Part shown: positions 11,885-25,170 of the stretch, one piece after another | Layout of the letters: every line of letters begins with the position of its first letter | Position numbering within the stretch: the stretch's first letter is position 1 | Assembly (NCBI GenBank): GCA_963920765.1 | Contig: OY987242.1 | Span: 35,798,002-35,862,001 of the forward strand | Reading direction: 5' to 3' | DNA: 64,000 bases | From: Ulota crispa | Taxonomy: Eukaryota > Streptophyta > Bryopsida > Orthotrichales > Orthotrichaceae | Position numbers and translations under genes: made by a program | The notes under the pieces: model-generated | Database searches by the model: none | Told to the model about the DNA's origin: nothing | Seen by the model: the letters and a program-made list of their open reading frames with translations, nothing else

Positions 11885-13519
11885 TGGCCACCAGAGCTTG
11901 GAAAATTACATTCAGAAAAAGTGATCATAGGATTTGAAAAAGGACTTTCTTCTTGGTTGATGGGGACTAGCCACAACTGTTTTCATCATACAAATTAAGA
12001 GAAAAAGTGAGATCAAGTTGTGGGCCCCAACGACAGGATCCTATCGTTGGGGTGCTTAAGGTACTCTGCTCATAAACCATCCAAGCATTAAAATCGCTCA
12101 CCTTCTCAAATGTTCCCTTGCTATACATGCTTTTTTTCATAGGTTTTCAAAATGTACAAGGAGTGTATATTTGAGGAGATGGGCAGTTTAGAGACTTATG
12201 GATTTTTCACTTTAAAATGTCATACCTAAACAAACTTTTTTTATTTACTTTTTGTTTGTCTTTTGTGAGGGTTATTTCTCCACTTATTAATTAAAATTAT
12301 TCAATTTTGGTATTTTTAGGGACTTGTGAGCTTGCACTATTGGGAAGTTGCATTTTGCCAAGGGATTCAAGGAGTATACAAATCTCACTTGATGAAATTC
12401 ACAATGATGACTTGGAAGAACTACCATCTAATAGAAATTGAGCCTGCAAAAATGGCCAAATAATTGATTGGATTTTAAAAGTCACGGACAAAATAAAAGC
12501 AAAGACTAAAATTCACTTAGCAAAATAAATCAATAAAAAAAATCACAGTTAAAATAAAACTTGATATGTTAAAATTGTGAGGTTGAAATACAACAAATTT
12601 TAGTCATGATGCTCATAAATTTTGGGCTATTCATGTGATTACGGATTTTCTATGATCTTGAACATCTAGAGACCTCCCCATGTTTTCCATGTATAATATA
12701 ATATTTTTGCATATGGTTAAGTTGATTTTTGGATTATTATTTAAAAACTTTGAACAATCCGTAAGTAGTTAAATATGTTGTTATTGACCTTGTGTCCACA
12801 AAATTGGATGCTTACAAATTATATTAAACTATTGTGGTAGAATCCTAAAACTCACTAAAGGTTTGAACTACCCATTATTTAGCAAGACTTCCACTTCTTC
12901 TTCTTTTTTAATATAAGGGTTTATGTAATAAAATAAAAGTGAAAGTCACGTTGTTAAATTGGGATTTTTTTGCACATATAACCGAGTTTTCAATCGCTTG
13001 AGAGCTAATTATTGGAAATGGCATTTGGAACAATTGAACAACAAACTTCAGTTTTCGATGTCCTTGGGTTTGGGGATTTTGACCCTATTGAATTAGGTCC
13101 CCCTTCCCCCTCCCCCTCCCCCAACGCATTTTCAAATTGCCTTTATTTGACTTTCCTTCTTGAGGAGAGAAATGAAGATTTCTATCGCAGAGATTTCAGC
13201 AAGAAATGTGTGAAGGGGATGTGTATGTTTTTCGCCATTTCCAAGGATAATGTATGTTTGTCTTTATGTCTGTGTGTGAGTGCGTGCCCAGCCAATATCT
13301 TTTACCAAGACATTGGGCACTGCAATTGTGGTCCAAAATGAAGGAAAGTTGAAAATCGAGGCACTTTTGTCTTTGGGTTTTTCTGGTTTTTTTAGATTTT
13401 TAGTTTTTTTTAGTTTTTCAGTTTTTTAGTTTTGTTCAGATTTGTTGGTTTTTTTTTAATCCTGTTTGATTTTGTTTTTTCTGTTTGGATATATTTGACC
13501 ATTTATGTGATTTGGGTCT
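11885..13519. other. AT-rich DNA, no gene recognised
   Basis: There is no supported exon. A CCTTCTCAAATGTTCCC to GTATATTTGAGGAG inverted pair at about 12100-12180 resembles the hairpin inside the element at 19041. A pyrimidine run (CCCCCTTCCCCCTCCCCC) lies near 13100. Confidence 0.4.
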
Positions 13520-14026
13520 TAAGAGCATTTGCACCCTTGCACGCAATTTTTTTTAAAGCCCTCATGGGAAAAAACGCCGGATTTTGCGGAGACATCGTGC
13601 ACTATAATGGAAATGCATAACACATGAAAAAAACCCCTTGAACGGGGAAAAGTCCCAAAAACCCAGGAAGGGAAAAAACCAGGTGCAGCACAATCCTATG
13701 GTAGTACTATGTTGAGACAAGGTAGTGGGGGGGGCTCTTGCACGCAAATTTGACTTGTTAAGAGTTTACATCTATTTTTGGAGTGGTCTCAAAATTACGT
13801 TTCCCACCATTGCTCTTAAGATGAGCCCCATAAATAGTCAATTGATCAATCATCAAGTGGAGTATAGAATAAAGCCCACTAGACTAAGGATAGGTAGTGA
13901 TTTCAAGGGCCATTACTTGACAAGCTTGGTTTAATTGTCAAGCGAAAATTTTGAGGAGCTCAGAGCCCTTATCATCCAAGTATTGCAAGACAAAACCCTT
14001 TGTGTGTAAGGGTGCAAATGCTCTAA
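13520..14026. mobile_element. Harbinger/Tourist-like MITE with TAA duplication
   Basis: The ends GAGCATTTGCACCCTT and AAGGGTGCAAATGCTC are perfect inverted repeats, and TAA occurs on both sides (13520-13522 and 14024-14026). A 3-bp TTA/TAA duplication is the PIF/Harbinger hallmark. The interior is related to the element at 19383. No transposase is present. Confidence 0.7.
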
Positions 14027-15737
14027 GAGTATTCCTCCTAGACAAGAGGAGTTTGTTGCTTGGAATGAGGGCTCTGGATGTTTACATGCACCCATAAAAG
14101 GATCAATATCTTGAACCTTGCGTTATAAATATTAAAGACAAATTTGGAGGGTTTAGTAACAAAGTTGATTTTCACACAAGTCCTAAAAAGCTCAACTAGG
14201 TTGAATTTGTATATAAAATGACTATCAAGACATACTTCAATTATTGGAAGATTTACTTGTAGTCTTTAGTGTAACATCTTCCAAATTCAAATGGTATGAT
14301 AATTGTCAAAAGAATACAAAGTAAATCTTAGAGAATTCATTAGAGATGAAGGGAGAAAGCTAGGTGTCCAAGATTCAATTCCATATGGAGGAGATAGTAT
14401 TTGCAATTACATAACTCTTTGGGTAGCACAATCTTTATAGTATGTAATTTTGTGCTTATTTGTTTGTGGTTCCAAAATCTCATATTGAAGATGTAAAGAC
14501 AAAAAGTGCCATTAAAAATAGAGTTTGTGTGAGGCATAATGAAAATGAATATAAACGAGAACAATTTGAAAATCCAAAATGTTATGCTTGTTAAAAAAGT
14601 CTTTGCAACTTAACAATATTAGAAAACCTTACATGAAATTTGGAATCAAGGGCATAAACCCAATTGCACTAGTAAGCATGCACAACTTCATTTGCTATTA
14701 AGGCTAACTTCGTGTCGAAGTTAGTGCACCTGCTCTAATTTGAATTTACTTAAAAGGAAGGGCAATAATGGTCATAAGTTTGAAGAGTTTGTAAAGAGTC
14801 TACTAGTATTTGGATGAATGAAAAATTAATAAAATAAAGATACATTGCAATTGCTAAGTACCTTGAATAAATTTGACATAGTTCTATTTGATTGGACAAG
14901 GTATTTGAAGCTATCTTATCAAGTCTATTTTAATCTAAGAAAGATGAGTTCATTTATAATTTCTAAATGTTTTGCATCTTTTGGTTTGAAGATACATCAT
15001 AATTTACACATTGAAAATAATTTGATATTAATTTTAGAACAAAAGTATCAAATGTTGATTTTTTAAAATTCAATGGTTAAGTTAGATCTTTATTGCAATC
15101 ACCAAACTTTACAAGATACTTTGAAATACAAGTTTCAAAATCCCCACTAAAACGATTTATCTTTTAGAAATTAGAAATTTTCACAAAACGAATTAACTCC
15201 TCAGGTTTTTTAGTTGGAAAACCGTCAAACATTATAGCGTATTTCTTGTAAAATATGAAATGTTGATCTATAAAGCTCATTCTTGGACCCATTTAAACCA
15301 TAAAGCATGTGCTTTGGAATTGGTTTATTTCTAGTAATCAATTTATAACATGTTAATAGATTTTTTTTGTAATCACACCATAAAATTATTATACACCAAA
15401 CACAAAGACCACAAAATCAATTGGTTGAAGAAAAGTACACTATTTGCAAACCTAAGAACAATGTACATTTTATTATTTTAGAAATTGGAATACAAGGCAT
15501 TTAGGGAATAAGTACAACTTTTGGATGTGTGGAAAATCATGTTCCATTTACAATGTCATTTCAAAAATGTCAAGATTCTAGCTAGAAGATTGTTGAAGTA
15601 ACAACAATTCAAACTAAATTCTACAAAAATTTGACTCTTAATTTTGGATTTGACAAAAAGTAAGCAAGAGAAGGGCAATAACATAGTGAAGTTGAAGACC
15701 ATTTTGAGTAGCAAATGGGTCCTCTTGTAATACCATG
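14027..15737. other. AT-rich DNA, no gene recognised
   Basis: No coding region is supported. A possible Harbinger-like right end (GTGCACCTGCTCTAA) at about 14724-14738 has no clear partner. A small perfect hairpin, CTAACTTCGTG/TCGAAGTTAG, precedes it. Confidence 0.4.
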
Positions 15738-15960
15738 TAAGGTAGGTACACCTTAATCCGCCCATGCACCTAATGGCGCTCAAATGTACACCCTGTGGGA
15801 ATTCTACATTGAAAATCTAGGCAAGCCATAAATACCCTTTTTTTTAAGACTTAGAAAATAGGGTATCTATGGATTGCCTAAATTTTCAATGTAGAATACC
15901 CACACAGCATACATTTGAGCGCCATTAGGTGCATAGGCATATTAAGGTGTACCTACCTTA
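15738..15960. mobile_element. TA-flanked palindromic MITE, AGGTAGG family
   Basis: TA plus AGGTAGGTACACCTTAAT on the left mirrors ATTAAGGTGTACCTACCT plus TA on the right. The whole 223 bp folds into a near-complete hairpin around 15845. TA duplication fits the Tc1/mariner superfamily. The termini match the elements at 19041, 38958, 46747, 50972 and 62755. Confidence 0.75.
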
Positions 15961-16808
15961 GGTGGCGGCTTGTAAAAGGGATTGTTTCCTATATGGGTTT
16001 TTTTTAGTTTAACCTCTTATTTTTGTGCATTGTTTTTGTACAACAATTTTTTTTTCTCAATACACAACACATAGAATTTGAACTTGAATAACCTCACACA
16101 TATACTAGCGTTCTACAACCTTTAACCTTTCCAAATCTAAAATTAACGTTGCATGTTTCTAAAATGAATGCTACCACTTGGATTTTTTACAAGCATTTGC
16201 CAATGTGCCAAGTTCATCAGTTCATCATCATTTTCTATAGCATGTTCAAGGTTCCATTCATCTAAAAGGCTAGTTGGTAGAGGTTCATACTAATTCTCAA
16301 GTCTTGAATCCCAATTCACTTAGAAATGTTTATGTAACAACACCTTTTGGAACTTTTGAGCCCAAAAAGTGAGATTTTGCTCTAATAATTGAATGTAGCA
16401 AAACCATAAACCCAACTCAAAAGCCAATCCTCAAAAAAATTGATTTACAAGAAAATTTTGAGTTTTTTCATTTACAATTCAACAAAGTTGGGTCATGAGG
16501 TGGAAGTAGAACAAAATATAGGGAGTTGTAAACATTATCTTAAAACAAATATGAAATTGAGGCCATAAAATTACAAAATAACTACAACCAAGGGCACAAT
16601 TTGAAAAGTAATCTCAAATGGAGACACTCTAATGGATATATCCATTGCCTTTTGCCACCAACCATTGAATGCAAGTGGCTAGCCACTCATTGCCTAGCTT
16701 TTTGGACTTCCAAAAACCTCACACCAAAAGAGCATTGCTCACGTGTGGAGCATTGTGTCCCTTTCTTAGTCCCTCCTTTTTACATTTTCCACAACAAATG
16801 TGATTGTT
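15961..16808. other. AT-rich DNA, no gene recognised
   Basis: No exon or paired terminal repeat could be supported here. Confidence 0.4.
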
Positions 16809-17115
16809 CACTACGCTAAATAGTGCAATTAGGTTGCCCCACACCAATTTTTTGACATTTTTCTCTATATAAACACTTACTAATATTGTAGTAATTTTTA
16901 TCAACAAATATTGTAATAAACAAATTTTGAAAGATCTAGCAATAACAACAATGTTGCAAAAAAACAAACTAGGAACATCTAGGTCATAAACCATGTGAAA
17001 TTCTAGTATTCAGAAAGTTGTATATATCTTCAAGTGGGCAAGTAATGAGTCATGAAGTAACTTTCCACGTTAAGGCAACCCAATTGTTAAGGCAATCTAA
17101 TAACACTATTTAGTG
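16809..17115. mobile_element. CACTA-like MITE family F, copy 1
   Basis: The left end carries CACTA and CTAAATAGTGCAATTAGG. The right end reads CAATCTAATAACACTATTTAGTG, roughly inverted. Interior segments match copies at 17791, 36415 and 61459. CACTA...TAGTG ends suggest the CACTA superfamily, but I see no clean 3-bp duplication. Confidence 0.5.
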
Positions 17116-17790
17116 AAGATTATCAAACATTTTCTCTCCAAAAGCAAACCTCCCTTTTCTAGGCTTGCCAAATTATAGGGAAGCAACAGTACCATGGTTG
17201 TGTCATGTTTAAAAATACTTTGTGATTTTGCAACTTAAGCTGTATTTTTATTTTGATTTCTGATCTTTTTCTTTTCCTTGTATACAACAACGCAATAAAG
17301 TTAGGTTATGGAGGCTTGACAAAGACTTACTTATTTCTTCATTTAGAATTGATTAGTGGACACTCAACTTTATCCCTTCATGAGTAATCAACTTGTGAAC
17401 ACCAATGTCATATTCTTTAGTGAGTTACTGTACTCTTAAATTTAGGAGGTTTTGTGCTAATGATTAAAGGTAAAGTCCTCAAAATTTTAAAGGGACCAAG
17501 CAAAACCCAAAGCTTAAACTAAAATGTCCTAAATTTTGCTTTATAAACACAAGTGTGTTGTGAAAGGATAGGATCAGAATGTGGGACATAGTGTGAACAA
17601 CCCCTTAACTATGGTTACCTCATGCATCCCATCAAAATGACCCCACCCCAAACTTTGTCCATTACAAGTGCGTCTGCGGACCATTTTTCTCAAAAAGCTC
17701 ACCAAGAGCTAATTTCCATGCAAGCACAAGATAGCAATTCTAAAAAATGACAAACAAGTGCAATGTAAACTGTAAAGTTGTGTATTGTTT
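17116..17790. other. AT-rich DNA with one repeat terminus
   Basis: No gene was seen. The text GTGGGACATAGTGTGAACAA at about 17581 followed by CCCCTTAA is the best copy of a terminus motif shared with four other sites. Confidence 0.4.
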
Positions 17791-18095
17791 CTACTTCAAA
17801 TAACGTAGTTAGGTTGCTATAACAAATAGGTTCCCTTATCCTAGAAAGTTACCACATGACTCATCACTTGGCCACCTAAAAGCACATGCGACTGTTTAGG
17901 TACTAGAATTTCACATGATTTACAGCCTAGAAAAAACTGATTTGTTTTTCTGCAAAGTCAGTATTGTTGCCAGGTCCTTTAAGACTTGTTTATAGCAATA
18001 CTTATTGATGGAAATTACCATGATATCAGTAAGTATTTCTAAAGTGTATAATGTCAAGAAATTAGTGTGGCGCAATCTAATAATACTATTCAGTG
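17791..18095. mobile_element. CACTA-like MITE family F, copy 2
   Basis: This copy is similar in length and order to copy 1 and to the copy at 61459. Shared segments include GACTCATCACTTGGCCACCT and AATGTCAAGAAATTAGTGTG. The right end is CTATTCAGTG. The terminal repeats have diverged. Confidence 0.5.
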
Positions 18096-18299
18096 TAGAT
18101 TTTTCAATTTCCGAGCCAGCATGGAAGTTTGAGAAGAAATTTGTTCTCAAAAGCAAAGCAAAGCAAGGCAAGAAAATCAGTGACAGAGAGAGCCTGGAGA
18201 ATTGAACTAACCAACCTACCTATACCATTACCACCAGATAGTGAGTAGTAAAAGACAAGAACCGCACTAAATAACAAAATGAAAAAAACAAGTAAAAAC

Positions 18300-18720
18300 A
18301 CTCAACAACCAATCCGGAGGTGCCACCACAAGGCAACCAAAATTCTCTGAACCCTCCAAATGAGGAAGGCCAATCAATTCAGCAAACAAAGAGAACCGCC
18401 CATGCAGGACAGCGCTTTGGCTTGGGAATGTGGTTGCCCTACGGGGGGGGCCTCATGATGGAGAGGCGCCCCTGGAAAACTTTTTGGACCAATCAGAAGC
18501 CAGTACAACGATATCAAGGCCGGGCAGGGCTTGGGCCATGAGTTCCGTCCCAACCCGCCCCGCCCTTGGGGGCACTGCAACTCATCGAAAATTAAAGGGA
18601 GCCCGCTCATTGGTTGGACGGTGCCTTTTTCTCAGTTTGGCACCCCCCCCACCCAGTGGGGTTTTGTCATAGAATTCCTCTGTTTCCTTCTTTCAGTGTT
18701 ACGGATTTCCGCTTAAATAG
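18300..18720. repeat. GC-rich segment with long G/C runs, unidentified
   Basis: This is a sharp island of high G+C in AT-rich DNA, with runs such as GGGGGGGG near 18441 and CCCCCCCC near 18643. Loosely inverted words (GGACCAATCAGAAGCC against GCTCATTGGTTGGAC) suggest a degenerate foldback element. No reading frame resembles a known protein. Confidence 0.3.
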
Positions 18721-18727
18721 GAGGTAA

Positions 18728-18970
18728 GCTATTTTGTGAGCGTAGAATGGTGAGCCTATGAGTGGTGAGCCAAGATTTTGTGAGCAAGAATCAATTTTGA
18801 GTTCAAAATTAATGGAAAAATTTAAAAAAAACAACAATTTTGGAAGAGATGAATGTCTATAATGTACAATTGTAAGGTCCTATGTACACATTTATAGATG
18901 AAATTGAATATTTTGACAAAAAAATTACGCTCACGGCTCACTGCTCATGAATCCGTGCTCATGATTTAGC
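18728..18970. mobile_element. Short MITE, GCTATTT-TGAGC family, copy 2
   Basis: The ends GCTATTTTGTGAGCGTAG and GCTCATGATTTAGC are imperfect inverted repeats. The element is the reverse complement of the one at 4273-4511. Confidence 0.5.
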
Positions 18971-19040
18971 ATTCCCCCTTAAATAGTGCGACAAGCTAAG
19001 TAGTATGTACTGCAGACATTTTTTCCCCTTTGAAAATATA

Positions 19041-19370
19041 TAAGGTAGGAGGCTCATGAATGGACCATCTAAGGGCTGAAACTGAATTTTGGGGAAGTGA
19101 AACTTCTTGAACTATCTTTCAGTAAATTTTCCTTGAAAGACAAGAAGAATTGACATCTAACCCAAGTTGTTTCATAATTTTTGGAGTTTTGTGGAATTAG
19201 TTATAAAATTTTGAAGTGAAAAGGCCATAGGACTCTATAACAGTTCACCTTCTCAAATGTACATTGCTTATACATTTTTGAAACCTATGAAAAACAACAT
19301 GTACATATGAAATACATTTGAGAAGGTGGACCGTTTTTGAGCCTGAGCCAAATATGAGCCTCCTACCTTA
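19041..19370. mobile_element. TA-flanked MITE, AGGTAGG family
   Basis: TA with AGGTAGGAGGCTCAT at the left mirrors ATGAGCCTCCTACCT with TA at the right (330 bp). Inside, a second inverted pair (CACCTTCTCAAATGTAC and ATACATTTGAGAAGGTG, about 19246-19330) may be a nested hairpin element. Confidence 0.7.
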
Positions 19371-19382
19371 TGTATGTGTGTG

Positions 19383-19989
19383 TTAGAGTATCCGCACCAC
19401 GTAATCACTAATTTGTCAAGTGTTTACATCTACTTTTGAGGAGCACTCAATATCCTTGTTCCTCATTCTTTGCTCTTCAAATGTGTTCCATAAATAATCA
19501 ATTGACCAATCACCAAGTGGAGTATAGGATAGAGTTCAATAAACTTAGGATGGATAGTGATTTCAAGGGTCATTACTTGAAAGCATTGCCACAACTGACC
19601 TTCAAATAATGTGGAGAGACGATATAAGCCTCAATTCACGTCATTGTGCAGGTCTTTCCAAACCACAATAGAGCTCAAGGAAGAATTTGAATCCTTTGAC
19701 TATAGTTGAAAGGTGCTAGAGAGAAGGAGCTAAAAGGTGCTAGCCATGGCAAGAGGCAAGGGATTAGAATGATTGCGATGGAAGGGTTTTGGAAATGATT
19801 GAGCCACAACTGCAAGTGACCCTCTCCATGGTTCTTCAAAATCCACTTCACATTCTCTCTGTGAAAGAGGTGTAGTTGCTCTGAAATGCTTAGTTTGAGT
19901 GCAAAGCAAACAGTTTGAGGGGCCTTGAGCACTTATCATCTAAAGATTGCGTGTTAATCCCTAAATATGTAATAGTGCAGATGCTCTTA
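19383..19989. mobile_element. Harbinger/Tourist-like MITE with TTA duplication
   Basis: TTA plus GAGTATCCGCACCAC on the left and GTGCAGATGCTC plus TTA on the right bound 607 bp. The interior shares long segments with the element at 13520 (for example CACCAAGTGGAGTATAGG-like text). It starts only 13 bp after the end of the element at 19041. Confidence 0.6.
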
Positions 19990-22051
19990 ATATGAGGGTT
20001 TCAAAGCTCATCAGATTTTTTTTAGCAATTTTTTTTTCTCTCTCTTGCTTCTCTTTGCAAGACAGGAATCCTCTTTTTATTAAAACCATTGTTGTTATAA
20101 TGGTGGTATTTAGCCAGGTTTCTTCTTTTGTTTCTTGATGATTTCTTGCTGTCACAAGATAGCATGCTTGCACTTTTATATGCACCTTGCTCAAGACACA
20201 AAGTTTTATAGTTTCTCGTGAGAAAGAACACAATAATTTGGGTGATAAAACTATTTTTTCTTCTTGCAAAAACGCCTTGTGACGATTCTAGATTCTTTTA
20301 GTTGGTGTTTTTGGATCATGGTTTTCACCAATATTGGGATTTTTGAAACGTTCCTTTACGCATTTACTCAAAATCAGCCATAGACTCGAGTGTTTAGAAA
20401 GTGCATATTTTAGTCAAGAATTTATAGGAGTCAATTTTGCAACAAAATTGCAATGAAATATGGTTACTTTACCACCATTCTAGTGAAATATGAGTAAGTA
20501 CACTTATACTCAAATAAAGTCAAGATTTGTACAAAAACATAACTAGGTTGCAGTGAAGAATGATTCAAATGTGAATGTACAAGCACAAGATTTGCAATAT
20601 GCTACGTATTATGTAATTTTATAAAAAAAAAATTGAAGTGAATTGGGAATTGTATTCTAGGTTAATGTTGTGAGCTCTTGCATTTTACTAGCAAGCCATT
20701 ACAAACCCAAAAAACCTAATAATGTTATTGAGTTTTTATGAATATACGCTCCCCTTACTACAAGCCTATTTTGGTAATATTGAAAAACTTTTTTCTTCAA
20801 TATATTTTTATACTGTTTGTTTGGAATTGTTTTTTGAACTTAAACATGTAGTTCTTGAGGTGAAAACCAACTCAAGAACATTTGAAGTGATTGTTATATG
20901 GAACATTGTGTTGGTGAAAAGTCACATTGACATGTGACATTTTCTTTTCAAGATGAATAAATCCAAGGCTAAACCAATGGATTAGATTCTTCATGTACAA
21001 AGTAGAATTGAATTAGATGGAAACATGTCAATTTTGCACATTAGAGCATAATTTTTTGCTAACAAACATAACATTAATCATTCCATATATGTTCATATAA
21101 CAACAAACTTGCCTTTGCATAAGTAATTCCATGGCATTATTCACCAATTTTGTTCATGAAAATTTTATTGTTTATGAATTTTCTTGGCTAAAGCATTTGA
21201 ATGGCCTTGTTCATGGCACTATTATATATATCATAATTTGACATTTAAACATCATCATCCTTTAGAGAGGCTACTAACTTGAAATGTAAAAACTACTTGA
21301 GAGACACTATAGGGTGGATTTTATTTCTCAAATTTACAAATTAGAAATTGCAAAGGTGTGTGACAAGGCAATTAAAATGCTTTTTGATTCAAAACAAATA
21401 TTAGAAGGTTCTTTTTATTCACCATAATAAGAAAATTGATTTTTTAGAGTGGACTTCAACACACACGCACTATATATATATATATATATATATATGAAAG
21501 AATAACCTCTCCTAGCACCACCCATAAGCAATGGAAGACGTTTGAGTGTAGTGTGTACTTGTGATGCTACTTTATTGAGTTTGCAACATGAATCCCTATG
21601 ACATATTTACACACCATGTATTGTTTTCACAAATATTGTATTATGGATGAAACAAACAAATCTTATATGCAAAGACCATGCATGAGTTTATTTGTCATTG
21701 AAAACTTGCATTACTTGTCCTCGATCAAATTACTTCAAATTTCAAAAACACAAGAATGTTGTCTAAGGAGCAATAGAAGGAACAACCAAATGAAAAATTT
21801 CCTACTTAAGTTGTAAACTATGCTTTATTCGTCAAATCATTTTACCAACCAATATCATCAATGGATTGTGAAACTAACAATCTATAAATCTTTCTAAAAC
21901 AATTCATGAGCCAAATTTTAGTCATTTATACCATTACATTTTTATTATGAATTCATAATATAAACTTTTACCCATAGTAAATTAATTGTTTATTGAAGTC
22001 ATATTTAGAATGTCATTTATTTAGTTGAGAGAGTTGGTTTTGAGACTAAGA
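19990..22051. other. AT-rich DNA, no gene recognised
   Basis: No coding evidence was found. The stretch contains a perfect (TA)n microsatellite of 25 nt at 21471-21495. Confidence 0.45.
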
Positions 22052-22410
22052 GGCCATTCACATTATGTTCCAATTCCCATATTTTATTGGATTTTCAAAT
22101 TAGATTGGTTCAAACTTGAAACTTGAAACTTTGCAAATCACACTATATAAGAAGGTCCATATCCTAATCTACTAAAGCAACATATTTTTGAAAATTTTGA
22201 CTCCAAGCAGGTGGAACTTCATTCAAAAGTTGGGTTGAACATTTTGCTCAATCCAATTTTGACCCCAAGTCCCACCAATTTTTTGAATAAAATATTTTTA
22301 GATTTTTTTCAACATTCATAATTGCCCTTTACAATTCAACAAGACTAGGATTTTATGTTGCAATTGGACTTGCACCAATGGGACATGGAGCGTAGTGTGA
22401 ACAACTTCTT
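22052..22410. mobile_element. MITE with TTCACA...TGTGAA ends
   Basis: The left text CATTCACATTATGTTCCAAT and the right text GGAGCGTAGTGTGAACAAC are imperfect inverted repeats. The interior (AAGTCCCACCAATTTTTTG-like) matches 38820-38880. The right terminus is the one repeated at 4201, 8161, 17581 and 39421. I cannot assign a superfamily. Confidence 0.45.
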
Positions 22411-22571
22411 AACATATTTGCACTCCTTTTTGTTAAGAACAATTTGAAAATTCATACAATATAAACATGAAGAAAGCAATACAAAAAGTTTGAAAAAACA
22501 TGTGTGGGTGAAATTAAATTATATGAAAAATGCACCCATGTTCATGTTCAAAATAAATTGCTTTCCAAGTC

Positions 22572-22821
22572 TTAACCCTTGAGCGCCCTAGTGACCAAAT
22601 TCTAGTCACTCTAAATAAAAAAAAGTTTCCTCTTTGATTGCTATAATTTTTTGATTGGCATAGTCAAAACATTTGTCCTTTCTCCTGTACCTTGGGGCCT
22701 ATCTCCACTACCTATAAATACAGTCAATTTCTATGAATCTTGTTTTTGATAACAACTCAATTGGAATGTGTTTGTATTGGTTTGAATTTTAGTGAACACG
22801 GGCTGGACGCTCAAGGGTTAA
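22572..22821. mobile_element. TTAA-flanked piggyBac-like MITE, 250 bp
   Basis: TTAA at 22572-22575 and 22818-22821 flanks inverted ends CCCTTGAGCG and CGCTCAAGGG. The interior differs from family A, so this is a separate TTAA family. Confidence 0.7.
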
Positions 22822-24443
22822 GGCCTCTCTATTATTGAAGATAGGTAAAGGCCCTCTATAAAATGTAATATGGAGGAATGCTTGAAATTAATACGTGAAT
22901 AGGAGTTGTATATTTTAAAATTTAGGTGTGATTTATGCATTTATATTTCCAATACTATCACTATTATTTTAATATGTTGACTTAAATTCTCAATTTGTTT
23001 TAATTTGTTGCAAAAAAAAAATTAATGACTTTGGATTTATATTCGTTAAAACAGAATCAAATTGTGAGAGTCTCATTGCAGGGATTTTTAAAACTTTTTT
23101 TTGTTACTTTCATTTACAAATTTCATTTTTATAAGAAAAATTTCAACTTAATAACTAACTCAGGAAAACTTCACATGTTTCTATTTCCATAATTCTATAA
23201 TAAAATCGCACATTCTAGCAATGTTAGATATGTTTTATGCGTTTCACAATTGTCTTAAGATACTTCCAAAAATGACCAATAACCCTTAAAAAATGCTCGT
23301 CAAATATCAATGAATGATTTTTGAAATCATCCATCAATTCAAATTGGTTTGGTTGGGCTTTTAAGGATTAGAGGAATAATTTTATGAGCGACGTTCAAAA
23401 AGTAATAATTTTGTTCACTTGCATGCCCAGAAAATATGGAGTTATGACGTAGACCAATTTTTATTTCTTTTCATTGGTTTTTGCCTAGAATGCTGCTCAA
23501 ACAATTTAAAAAATGGATAGATTTATCCGTGTGTCCACATTCAACCATAAATATAGCTGTAATTACCATCTTCCATTTGAATACCAGCAAATGTAGCATT
23601 TTGTTGAGACTTGACAAGAATTTGGCATTTTCATCAACATTTCACCTATTTTTATTAGAGTTAACTTTCAAAAATACAAAAGAAGTATCAGAGAAATGGT
23701 CCTAGGAGGCAAAGAAACTGCAAAATAATTGTTACTCGTTAATAATTCAAATGCGAAGTACACCTTGGTTTCTTTTTGCGTTAAACTTTAGCATGAACCA
23801 AATTCATCTAACACAATGAATGAAACATACTTTTCAAACTTTGTGTTCACACTAAATATTGACTTTCTTAAGCATCCGCATGGAGGTATGAAAAAACAAA
23901 TCATTTTGTTTGAGGCTAGGGAGGGGTCTTAGAATGAGCGACCTTGCTTTCTCAAGAAGCGTCCCACTTTTTTATAGGCTTCCCTAAATCCCAAACTTTG
24001 GAGAAGAGGTTTGCAGGCACGGACAAAGTCTAGTACTCCACAAACTTTTCCATCCAAAAGCTCCTTTCCAATCGACCAAGAGCCATACTTGAGCACTAAG
24101 CAAGCTAGAACAATCATGCCTTTTGGGGGTTCAACGCTTTTTATACCTTACCTCGCCTCCATGAAACCATGGTAGCTGGGCTTGGGCCGCTCTTGGAAAT
24201 GAGCCTTTGGAAAGAGAAGTTATATAGTGCAACAAAAAAATCACGTCTATCCCAAAATTCTAATAAGTCTATATCCCAATTCAAACAGGTTCTACTTAAC
24301 AATTTAGATAAGAACATTAGAAAAGCTCTAGCATTATATAGGTCTCAAATCTTTAATGAAACTAACAAAAGAGAGAGTATGATGTAGAGTTGATAGACAT
24401 AGTGTCATTATATTCCGACAGTGTGACAAGCATATGATTTCCA
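22822..24443. other. AT-rich DNA with one possible gene scrap
   Basis: Most of this has no coding signal. At 23929-24117 the minus strand has a 62-codon frame (MIVLACLVLKYGSWSIGK...) in locally higher G+C. Upstream on the same strand an ATG is followed by a GAG/GTAAGG donor near 24150. This may be a decayed gene piece. I do not recognise it. Confidence 0.3.
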
Positions 24444-24830
24444 TCTATACATATATTATAAAGCGTGGTTTGGCCGCTTATATCTCATGACATCACAAGT
24501 TCTAATAAAAGGGAGAAGGGAGAAGAAAAGGCACCCAAAGGGAGGGTGAGAATTTATTGGGATTTTTTTTTCTAAGCTATCGAAATTCTCTATTATAAAG
24601 CAATTGGTGTTAAGAACTAGGTGTTTGTCTATTACTCAAAATTTGAAAGGAAAAGGTAGGGAAAGAGGGGGGAGGGGGAGGGAAGTCACAAGAAATTTGA
24701 GGAGGGAAGAGAGAGGAAAAGGCAAAGGAAGGGAGGGTACAAAGTCACATGAAAAGTCACAAGGAAATTAAGAGAGACAAAGAGGCATGGGGGCAAAATG
24801 CAATATAATCAAAAGTCCTTATGAAAGGAA
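24444..24830 (+). mobile_element. Helitron-like 5' end and body, copy 1
   Basis: The unit begins TCTATACATATATTATAAAG directly after an A, as expected for Helitrons (5' TC, insertion between A and T). The body (AAGGCACCCAAAGGGAGGGT, then purine-rich GGGGGAGGGGGAGGG) matches 45405-45740 and, inverted, about 52080-52270. The 3' CTRR end and hairpin were not located, so the right boundary is approximate. Confidence 0.4.
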
Positions 24831-25170
24831 ATGCATGAGCCATGGGTGCTTTTGTACGTTGTCAGTTCCTTAGTTCCTATAAGCTCCTACCAACATTAGG
24901 GGAAGTTTTGAGCTCCATTTGTAAAAATCCAACATTTGTCGTGTTCAACCAGTTTTTTTTGCTGCATGCACTAAATATTGCCTATTTTATTATATTTACA
25001 TAGTTTTAGTAAATATGACCAATTTTTATGCAATAAATTCAAATTTCAACCAATTTTGTTGTCATTTTGTTCAACCAACTTTATGTTGTTTTTAGGATCT
25101 CCCCGCTCATTGTCTCCAACAAGGACTTAAGAAGGGGCTTTTTAGATCTTTACTCATGGACAAAGATTTA